Shown piece by piece: positions 25,295 through 32,972 of a DNA stretch of 64,000 nt (the stretch's first letter is position 1; every line of letters starts with the position of its first letter). The notes under the pieces are model-generated. The model had not been told where the DNA came from and ran no database searches. It worked only from the letters and a program-made list of their open reading frames with translations. Origin of the DNA: Citrobacter sp. RHB25-C09 (lineage in GTDB: Bacteria > Pseudomonadota > Gammaproteobacteria > Enterobacterales > Enterobacteriaceae); NCBI RefSeq assembly GCF_013836145.1, contig NZ_CP057483.1:1860001-1924000 (forward strand), in the 5' to 3' direction. The position numbers and the translations under genes were made by a program.

Positions 25295-28200
25295 ATGTCT
25301 GAAGAAATCAAAAATACTGCGATCACTGCTGCAGGCTATGTCTATCAGAACAGGCAGGGGCTGAAACTGCTGTGTGACTGGCTAGATGCGCCGACACGCT
25401 ATACCCGAGTGAAGTTTGAGTGTGACGACGAGGCTGTTGCTCCGACCGGGCTGGATGACATCGTCGCCGAACGCCCTAACCATCTCGTTGACCTCCAGCA
25501 GGTGAAATATACACCTAATCCTGCCGAGCACCCCCTGAATTGGGCGTGGATGTTGGAGAGGACCGGAAAGACAGCACGATCGAGGTCGATGTTGCGTAAG
25601 TGGTTTGATGCTTTTGTTAAATTGGATTCTGCTCGCGTCGGAGAGCTATCGTTGAAGACCAATCGCCGGCCAGATGCCGACATTGAGTCTTGCCTGACTG
25701 ATGGAAAAATCGATTTATCCAAAGTTCCAGAGCCACGGCGATTAGAGGTTATCGCTGAACTCGGCGACGAAAAGAAATGTGAATTATTTTTCAAGCAGTT
25801 GCAGATTGTTCACAGCGATAAGAGCTTCGAATCACTTGAACACGAGATCGATGCGCGATTGCGCTTTCACGGCACACCAGAGGGAGTTGCGAACTTAAAA
25901 AACGTCGCCTTGAACTGGTCGATTCAGAAAAACTTTCCGCCGCCAGAAGGGTGGATTTCTCTGGAGCAAGTCCGCACTATTCTGCGGGCAATACCGCCGG
26001 CCCCACTGCCGGAAGATTTTGTTGTGCCTCTCGGATATGAGGTGCCTGACGAGACGTTCCACCGTGAATTCGTACGTGACACGGTTGCCGGGGCCGGGCA
26101 GACAATCGTGCTCACAGGGCCGCCTGGTCGTGGGAAGAGCACATACTTGAGCGCGATGTGCGAAGTGCTTGCTGAATCAGGGGTTCCCACGGTACGGCAC
26201 CACTACTTCCTCTCGATGACCGAGCGGGGACGAGACCGTGTGAACAGCTACGTGGTTGAGCAATCGCTCGAGGCGCAAGTCAAACGGTTACATCCGGAAG
26301 TTGATGCGCCTGGTCGTGACCTGCGGGGCCTCCTCGAAGCGTGCGCAACCTACTACAAGACTAAGGGCAAGCCGTTCGTGCTGGTTCTGGACGGCCTAGA
26401 CCATGTCTGGCGCATTAACAGCGCTGATAAACGGCCGCTGGACGATGTGTTCTCCCAGATTATTCCCTGCCCGGATAACATGGTTCTGTTGGTAGGCACA
26501 CAGCCGGTCGACGACACTCAACTGCCTAGGGACCTCTTGTCAGTTGCACCTAAGGCTAGTTGGCGAACATTGCCGGCGATGTCCGAGAACGCCGTCCTGT
26601 CCTACCTTCACAAGGTGGTTGACGAAGGCAGGCTCTTGATCCGGTTCAACGATGAAGATCAGATAGAACGCCAGCTACAGGAAGCTGCGACCGCACTTCG
26701 CAATAAGACCAACGGCCACCCGCTGCACGTCATCTATGCCATGGCTGAGCTTGAGCACGCAGGACGAGACGTGGATAGCTGGAATATTGAGCGGCTACAG
26801 GGTGACATGACCAAAGAGGCAAAGTTCTACTACGCATCGTTGTGGGAAGAGCTGCCACCAAGTCTCAAAGACACGCTGCGATTGGTATGTGCATTTCCCT
26901 TCTTTTGGCCCAAAGCTGCTTTTCTGGAGATCTCCGCTAAGCAGGGCGCTGCGCCGCCAGATGTCGCCAAGGTGGAACATCTGCTGCACTCATCGGCTGC
27001 TGGTCTGAAGGTCTTCCATGAGAGTCTGGCGGTTTTTGTACGCTCGACCTCTGACTACGGCGAGCGTATCAAAAACCTGATACCAGCGGTGGCGATCTGG
27101 CTGGAAACTGAGGCGCCACCTTCTCTTCGCGTTAACTGGCTCTGGACGGTTCAGGCAAGGTTGGGTAATCCTGAGAATCTCATTACTGGGCTAACTCGTG
27201 ACTGGATCATGCTTCGTTTAGAGGAGGGCTATCCAGAATCGCTCTTTGACACGCTGCTATCTGAGGCACTGGTCGCAGCTCTGGAGACCAACGCATTTGC
27301 AGACGCATATCGGCTCGCACACCTGCAGTCCCGGGTGGTTGGCGGCAGCGAATTTCAGATGCAGAGCGACGACATAGCCCGGCTTGTGTCATTTACCCTG
27401 ACGCTGACAGCCAATGAGGGGGTTGTTCAAGAGGCTATAGCCTCGCGACACGAGACAGATATTTTGGACGTGGCAGCTCTCGGCTTAGCCTTGCAAGCAC
27501 GTGGACAAACTGTACTGGCCGAGACCTGCGGTGAGGAGACCCTGCGTCGTTTTAGAGGCCTTAACCGCTTCTCCAATCGATATTCAACTAACGCGGGGGG
27601 TGACGAACTCCAGTTTCTGGTCGATGCGTTCACACGTCTTAGTGCTATCGGGGCGACCCCAGAGGCTTTTACCCAGTTAGTCCGAGAAAGCAGCCAAATA
27701 GTATGGATGCCCAGAGCCCGAATGCTGGTTGAGGATGGTTATCTGGATGACTTGATGGAAGCGGCTGTTTCGCTACAGCCTGATGTGGACACGAGTGTTC
27801 TAAGTGACTTCTGCGTTCGTGCTGCTGCAACGGCCGGAGTAAGTATCGTCGACCGCGATGACTTCAGCAAGCTGATGCGAACTCCCTTTCTTGCAGCGAT
27901 GGAAGCGGCCTATAAGCGGACTTCGAAGCCATTAGATGAGGCTATTCCAGTCGAGTGGCTCAAGGGAAACTACTACGAGCATAAAGACAATCTAAATACG
28001 CTGGTACACCATTGGTTCTTCAGCAGTGTGCACCTGAGCCTGTGCATGAAAGCTGAGGATCAAATCGCCTTCGAGTTCGTACGAGCACCCAGTTACGAGG
28101 AAAGGGATAACATCAGTCACTTCCTTGATGCTCTCTCAGAGATTGCAGCCCAGGTTGCAGAGCGTTGGTGGCAAGGGGAATTTGTGGATTTTCATGAGCT

Positions 28201-29716
28201 ATTCAATCTCCTCAAACCGTGCAAGTTCAGGCATTTTAGGCAGAGTCACAGCGCGAGTGCAGCGGCAGAGGACTTCCGGGCTGGATTGCATCGTGTTGCC
28301 TGCGACATTCGACTTGGAAGCTGCCTGCTCTTCAATCGTGACGATGTGGCACTTACTGAGTCAACCCTGACAGCGGCAGCCACATCCGAGTGGTTTGACA
28401 GTGCATCCTTCCGCACTCAGTACGCAGCAGGATTACTGACAAGGATGAGTGATGAGGCGGCCGCAGCTTTCGTCCATTCTCAACGCGTCATGCTGGATGC
28501 AGATATCCGCGAAGAGACTAGCGTGCATCTGCAGACGCCTCTGCAGTTATGCGGCATCGCTTTGGCTCATGGATTAAATGTCAGCGCACAAGAGCTTTGT
28601 AAACAGGTCTGGGAGCTAACGACCGGCTATGGACATCGTAAAGATCCCACGTTGAGTAACACGGTCGATGCTATTGGCTACCTTGTAGATGCAGCACCAG
28701 ATGATGCTCGACGACTACTCAGTCTGCTTTCGCCACAAATCCATCACGTGCTGGACTACACAGACGGAAAAGGCACTAGGCACCTGCTTGAAGTTGCGGA
28801 CCATCTGCTGGCAAAACTCAGCCCGATGGCTTTGGTCGTAAAATACGAGGAACACACGCACGCAGGTGAATGGTCGCATGCAGAGAACAGTCTGCGGATA
28901 TATGTGCAACAGGGCGTCAGAGATGGCTGGCCGCTGGATGCACTTATGCGTACGGGAGTTCATCCCGACGTTCAGAACGAGTTAATACAGCTTGAACGCG
29001 ATGGTGAGGATGGTGCCGCAGGGCAGCTAGGTGTTCTTAGGGAGCATGTCGGCTGGGACATTGGTGTGCTGCAAGGCACTGGGTCGTCTAGCAACGATAA
29101 CGACAGCAATCCGTACACTGGCGATGTAACCACCTTTGCGCCAGAGGAACTTGATCAGTTGCTGGTAAGTCTGTCAACAAGCTACAACGAAAAGAAGAGA
29201 GTGCTTCGTGCTTGGTATGAGCACTGGGATCGCGCTGGGCAGGGTAAACGCTTACTCGCGGCTCTGGATGGTTTGCTGCAGTCAGACGAGGGGCGGCAAA
29301 AGGGCATCTTCGATCTGTCTGACCTTGCCTTTGAGACCAAACGTAGGCTGAGCGGCTCGAAAGCGGCGTGGAAATATCTTGTCCAGGCGCAGATTCGAAA
29401 TGGCGGGTGGATGAGTTTTGTGGAGAGAGAGGAAGATACCTGTAAAAGGTTTGACATGGTAGTGAAGTACTTCCCGAGCCGTTGCGATGAGTTTGTTGAT
29501 GTTACTACCTACAGCTGGTTCGGAGAGCCCGAGCTGCAGCGTGTAGCGCCGACAGAGCTGATGGTCTATTTCTATGTGCAACAAAAACGCGTAGCAGATG
29601 CCGTGAAGTTTGCCGAAATGATGGTCAACTGCGTGCGTGAAGATACCCGAACCCTGCCTCTGGAACGCCCACGTTGGGCAACAGAACTTGATGCTTCGAT
29701 GACAATGGGAAAATGA
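25295..29716 (+). CDS. Large NTPase with DUF4297/Cap4-like nuclease domain (STAND / Avs-like)
   Basis: 1473 residues. The N-terminus (about 10-75) has the Cap4/DUF4297 pattern of a PD-(D/E)xK nuclease: GYVYQNRQG, Glu42, Asp54-Asp55 and Gln69-x-Lys71 (DLQQVKY). A P-loop NTPase follows with Walker A GPPGRGKS (about 275-282) and Walker B FVLVLDGLDHV (361-371), typical of STAND/NACHT proteins. The remaining about 1000 residues are helical repeats, probably TPR-like, as in phage-protein sensors. Domain order equals the type 3 Avs layout, but I cannot confirm homology to that family. It overlaps the next gene by four bases, so the two form one functional unit. Confidence 0.8.
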   Translation: MSEEIKNTAITAAGYVYQNRQGLKLLCDWLDAPTRYTRVKFECDDEAVAPTGLDDIVAERPNHLVDLQQVKYTPNPAEHPLNWAWMLERTGKTARSRSMLRKWFDAFVKLDSARVGELSLKTNRRPDADIESCLTDGKIDLSKVPEPRRLEVIAELGDEKKCELFFKQLQIVHSDKSFESLEHEIDARLRFHGTPEGVANLKNVALNWSIQKNFPPPEGWISLEQVRTILRAIPPAPLPEDFVVPLGYEVPDETFHREFVRDTVAGAGQTIVLTGPPGRGKSTYLSAMCEVLAESGVPTVRHHYFLSMTERGRDRVNSYVVEQSLEAQVKRLHPEVDAPGRDLRGLLEACATYYKTKGKPFVLVLDGLDHVWRINSADKRPLDDVFSQIIPCPDNMVLLVGTQPVDDTQLPRDLLSVAPKASWRTLPAMSENAVLSYLHKVVDEGRLLIRFNDEDQIERQLQEAATALRNKTNGHPLHVIYAMAELEHAGRDVDSWNIERLQGDMTKEAKFYYASLWEELPPSLKDTLRLVCAFPFFWPKAAFLEISAKQGAAPPDVAKVEHLLHSSAAGLKVFHESLAVFVRSTSDYGERIKNLIPAVAIWLETEAPPSLRVNWLWTVQARLGNPENLITGLTRDWIMLRLEEGYPESLFDTLLSEALVAALETNAFADAYRLAHLQSRVVGGSEFQMQSDDIARLVSFTLTLTANEGVVQEAIASRHETDILDVAALGLALQARGQTVLAETCGEETLRRFRGLNRFSNRYSTNAGGDELQFLVDAFTRLSAIGATPEAFTQLVRESSQIVWMPRARMLVEDGYLDDLMEAAVSLQPDVDTSVLSDFCVRAAATAGVSIVDRDDFSKLMRTPFLAAMEAAYKRTSKPLDEAIPVEWLKGNYYEHKDNLNTLVHHWFFSSVHLSLCMKAEDQIAFEFVRAPSYEERDNISHFLDALSEIAAQVAERWWQGEFVDFHELFNLLKPCKFRHFRQSHSASAAAEDFRAGLHRVACDIRLGSCLLFNRDDVALTESTLTAAATSEWFDSASFRTQYAAGLLTRMSDEAAAAFVHSQRVMLDADIREETSVHLQTPLQLCGIALAHGLNVSAQELCKQVWELTTGYGHRKDPTLSNTVDAIGYLVDAAPDDARRLLSLLSPQIHHVLDYTDGKGTRHLLEVADHLLAKLSPMALVVKYEEHTHAGEWSHAENSLRIYVQQGVRDGWPLDALMRTGVHPDVQNELIQLERDGEDGAAGQLGVLREHVGWDIGVLQGTGSSSNDNDSNPYTGDVTTFAPEELDQLLVSLSTSYNEKKRVLRAWYEHWDRAGQGKRLLAALDGLLQSDEGRQKGIFDLSDLAFETKRRLSGSKAAWKYLVQAQIRNGGWMSFVEREEDTCKRFDMVVKYFPSRCDEFVDVTTYSWFGEPELQRVAPTELMVYFYVQQKRVADAVKFAEMMVNCVREDTRTLPLERPRWATELDASMTMGK

Positions 29717-31158
29717 TGGACGACCTAAGTATTCTAATCGCCAGACTCGGCTGGCCATCAACCGCTACAAGGTGGTGGACCATGCAAGAACTTGCCGCCC
29801 GGTTGGGTGAATCAGCATCGAAAGCTACAACGGAGGCTGCGTTACTTAGGTTTCTGAGCTCTCGTAAGCTTGAGGCCGAAGTGGTGGAGGTACTTTACGT
29901 ATTCTGGATAGCGGTGCAGATGCATCGTTACAAGGCGAGCCAGAAATTGGCGCAAAGCATTCCTAAACCGTCCATTCTCTCAAATCTATTGCTGGAAAGC
30001 TTTGGCCTACAGACTGAGACTCCTATAACCGGTCTGGAAGAGGTGACTGAGAGCTTCGCTATTCCACAGGATTTTAACGGTGTTCAAGGAGCGGATCTCC
30101 CACGGATTTTTCACACCACAATGGTTAACCTTGAGCATGATAGCGGCTTCCCATTTGTCAGTCAGATGGCGTTCGAGTGGTCAGTAAACAGCAATGTCTA
30201 TCCAGATGCTCCTTTTCAGGGAGATCACTGGCATTTTGTGAGACCACTTGGCGACGGGTTCATCGGTCACATCTCTTCCAGGGCTGCCATACGGATGATC
30301 TCCGCCTATCTCCGCACATTGTCGGTTGCTGAAGAGTTCGGGAGCATGCCTTCAGAATTGGCGGAAAAAATGACTCTGCTGGCATTACCTGTACACCCAA
30401 CTCTTGCGTTGCTCAGACCTCGACGTCCGTCTTGGTTTCCCTGCGTGACTGATTTCGATGGTGACCACGAGACAATAGGTGCAGCTGTACGCAATCTAAT
30501 TGAACAAGCCTCAATCGAAAGTCCCAGAGACGAGTTGATAGCCTTCATGTCGCCCATCGTAATTTCAACTGAGCGCTGTGTAGAGGTATCGGTCGTCCGC
30601 TGGAGTCAGGTGGTAGGCGGTTGCATCAAGGATGAGAGTTTAGCCGAGTACCTAAAAGACTTTTGGAGTAACGGACAAATGCTTCAGAGTTATGCTCCAG
30701 AGCCGCTAAATACGACGACCGTCTTGATGTCGCCAGTCCTTTACTCTGTCGTGGACAGTGGGAGTAGGGCTTGGCCTCTAGCTATGCCGCTCGGTATGGA
30801 CCGTTTGGGTTACCTGCAACATGATCTGTATCCAGGACGACTTTTATTGCCCACTATGCCTGGCCATGAGCTAATCGAGATCGTTCCTCATCACGGGCAA
30901 TTGGAGGTGAAATCAGATAATGGGGTTGTCGCCAACCTGTATTACTGGAATGCGGGCTGGGGACCAGTTCGCCCGATGCATTTCGATGGAAACTGCGGTA
31001 CGGCTCTTGTTTCTAAAGGTAAAGCCTATCGAGAGCTAACCGATTTGCCAGACCAGGATATGCGATCGTTTTACTTCTGGCGTGTACGAACACTTCATAG
31101 AAAGGGCTCCTATGAACGTTTCGAGGAAACGTTGAAATTTGGAGTGGTTTTTGTGTGA
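29713..31158 (+). CDS. Uncharacterised partner of the nuclease-STAND gene
   Basis: 481 residues, start overlapping the previous stop (ATGATGG), hence translationally coupled. I do not recognise the family. No Walker, nuclease or membrane motifs are visible. The N-terminal about 100 residues look helical (WWTMQELAARLGESAS, then a leucine-rich stretch) and could be an ARM-like or winged-helix adapter. The C-terminal half has many Trp, His and Pro residues and beta character (GDHWHFVRPLGDGFIGHISS, LGMDRLGYLQHDLYPGR). Codon use matches the large NTPase. It may be a sensor, regulator or second effector of the same anti-phage system. Confidence 0.7.
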   Translation: MMDDLSILIARLGWPSTATRWWTMQELAARLGESASKATTEAALLRFLSSRKLEAEVVEVLYVFWIAVQMHRYKASQKLAQSIPKPSILSNLLLESFGLQTETPITGLEEVTESFAIPQDFNGVQGADLPRIFHTTMVNLEHDSGFPFVSQMAFEWSVNSNVYPDAPFQGDHWHFVRPLGDGFIGHISSRAAIRMISAYLRTLSVAEEFGSMPSELAEKMTLLALPVHPTLALLRPRRPSWFPCVTDFDGDHETIGAAVRNLIEQASIESPRDELIAFMSPIVISTERCVEVSVVRWSQVVGGCIKDESLAEYLKDFWSNGQMLQSYAPEPLNTTTVLMSPVLYSVVDSGSRAWPLAMPLGMDRLGYLQHDLYPGRLLLPTMPGHELIEIVPHHGQLEVKSDNGVVANLYYWNAGWGPVRPMHFDGNCGTALVSKGKAYRELTDLPDQDMRSFYFWRVRTLHRKGSYERFEETLKFGVVFV

Positions 31159-31180
31159 TGAAGTGAATTATAATAATTTA

Positions 31181-31268
31181 AGTTAATGAGTTAATGAGTT
31201 AATGAGTTAATGAGTTAATGAGTTAATGAGTTAGTGAGTTAGTGAGTTAATGAGTTAATGAGTTAATG
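31181..31268 (+). repeat. Tandem array of 11 copies of an 8-bp repeat (AGTTAATG)
   Basis: Eleven contiguous units, nine AGTTAATG and two AGTTAGTG (31229-31244), beginning 22 bases after the stop of the 481-residue gene. An 8-base period is prone to slippage. Each full unit junction holds TAATGAG, i.e. overlapping stop and start codons. Confidence 0.95.
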
Positions 31269-31410
31269 AATGTAACTGGAAACTAAGTTTGAATGTTCTA
31301 TAAGACACATGGACTATTCTCATCGCAGTAAGACGGGAAAATAACTGTGTTTAGGTGAAAAACAGAAGTAATCAAATCACTGACAATGAAAAGAGCTAAA
31401 GGGAAAAAAC

Positions 31411-32472
31411 ATGTCAACACCTAAAATAGTTACACCGATAGCGTCCAATAAATTAGTTGATAAGAAGTCTTATTGGTCGATGTTTTACTACTCGATTATC
31501 GCTACAATCACACACCAAAAAACACTAACCCACCCATGGAATCCAAATTTAAAGAGCCTCGAGTCATATAAAGGACAAATAATTGAGCATTCATTTTTTT
31601 CAAATATGATTGGTTCAATTAAAAATCATGGGTTTGAATATCTTATGGCGGAATTTCTTCGTTCAGAGGAAGGTTGGGATGCTTTCATGCAATTGTGCGA
31701 CTCCATACTTGAAGACCACGATATTACAAAATTCCCCATCAAATATTTCAGCATTAGCAAAACGGGTAGTGATTATCTGCGACATAGATGTCAGTTAAAA
31801 CACAATACAAGGAATGTAGAGTTTTTACTTCCAAGTAAAACGAAAAACAAACAAGGAATAATAACACTCCCATTTGATATCACTGGAAAGGATATATATA
31901 CCCTTATGATTGAAGATTCTGATTTATATATAGAAATAACTGATGGATATCAACGCTTCGCTTTTGTAGGTGAGGTGGAAGGTAACAATGGAAACAAAAT
32001 GCTAAACAAGAAATATTTTGGAGGATTGAAAGGGCTCTATAGTACTTTCGGTATCAGTGCTTCTGACAGAAAAAAATTTGATAAATGTGATATTACTGAT
32101 CCAGTTACTGTTTTGTGGAATCAAAATAGTGGTCAGTGGATATTAAACTTTAAGAAGTCTGAGGATTTTTACTGCGATTATATTACGGCAGCTGAGAACC
32201 TGAATAAATTGATAAGTGGAACTCATAAAAATTTAATGAATGAATTAAGAAAAGATACTGAGCACTTATCAGTAATTGAAATTATAATTACTCACTGGCG
32301 CTTAGATGTGCAAATTTTACTTGAAACACTATCCAAATCTATTAATCACTTGAATATCCACAATGATATATATAGTATTGATATACAAATGGATAACTCC
32401 CTTATATTTACCCCATCACAATTAACCATGCCTGATGGTGTGCAATTCTATAAAGTAAAAGAGGCAGTTTGA
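31411..32472 (+). CDS. AT-rich orphan gene, possibly nuclease-like
   Basis: 353 residues, strongly AT-rich compared with the neighbouring nuclease-STAND genes, which suggests a different source. Not recognised. Between about residues 178 and 215 it shows YQRFAFVGEVEGNNGNKML followed by KKYFGGLKGLY, in which E188-x-E190 after a beta strand is reminiscent of a PD-(D/E)xK restriction-type core (E-x-K replaced); this is weak. Start ATG follows AAAGGGAAAAAAC. No transmembrane segments. Its position between a defence unit and a transposon suggests cargo of the island. Confidence 0.55.
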   Translation: MSTPKIVTPIASNKLVDKKSYWSMFYYSIIATITHQKTLTHPWNPNLKSLESYKGQIIEHSFFSNMIGSIKNHGFEYLMAEFLRSEEGWDAFMQLCDSILEDHDITKFPIKYFSISKTGSDYLRHRCQLKHNTRNVEFLLPSKTKNKQGIITLPFDITGKDIYTLMIEDSDLYIEITDGYQRFAFVGEVEGNNGNKMLNKKYFGGLKGLYSTFGISASDRKKFDKCDITDPVTVLWNQNSGQWILNFKKSEDFYCDYITAAENLNKLISGTHKNLMNELRKDTEHLSVIEIIITHWRLDVQILLETLSKSINHLNIHNDIYSIDIQMDNSLIFTPSQLTMPDGVQFYKVKEAV

Positions 32473-32929
32473 TTTTTTATAATCTATAAAAGCTTGGGAA
32501 GTGTGTTAGCATTTTTATTAATGCCGCATTGAGGTTTTCAATTTCTTTAGAGAAAAGAGCACGCTCATCAAACAGTATAAATTATATTGTGTAGTATTTT
32601 ACATGAAAGGATAATGCAATTTACGCATAGGAGATTTAATTTTATCGCACAGAGTAATGAGTGATAGAAATTAACATGACAATGTAAATACGCATACATA
32701 ACCATTAATACATTTTATAGTAAATTAGGATCTTTTAAACACGCATTTTCTAATTCCGCACTAGCCACTAGGATTTAGGAAAAAATAAATGAACTCCTAT
32801 GTCCGAGGGGAATAAAATTAAAAAGTATGATAGTAAAATTAGATGAAAATGAGCAGCTGAAACTGAGCATTTATCGTAAGAGGTTAGCTTATTGGTAGTA
32901 ACTTCTCACCTTGTTAACCTCTAAGGCCC
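32473..32929. other. AT-rich intergenic stretch left of the Tn3-family transposon
   Basis: About 460 bases of low GC content with no gene that I can support. It ends at the transposon target duplication. Confidence 0.5.
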
Positions 32930-32934
32930 GTTAA

Positions 32935-32972
32935 GGGGTCAGTTTGGATATCGAAAATTATTGTACGTTAAG
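32935..32972 (+). repeat. Left inverted repeat of the Tn3-family transposon
   Basis: 38 bp, GGGGTCAGTTTGGATATCGA and onward, the exact reverse complement of 41581-41618. The transposase stop codon lies inside it. Confidence 0.95.

Noticed and set aside
31181..31268. Possible CRISPR array
   Set aside because: Units are 8 bp and directly contiguous without spacers, so it is a simple tandem repeat.
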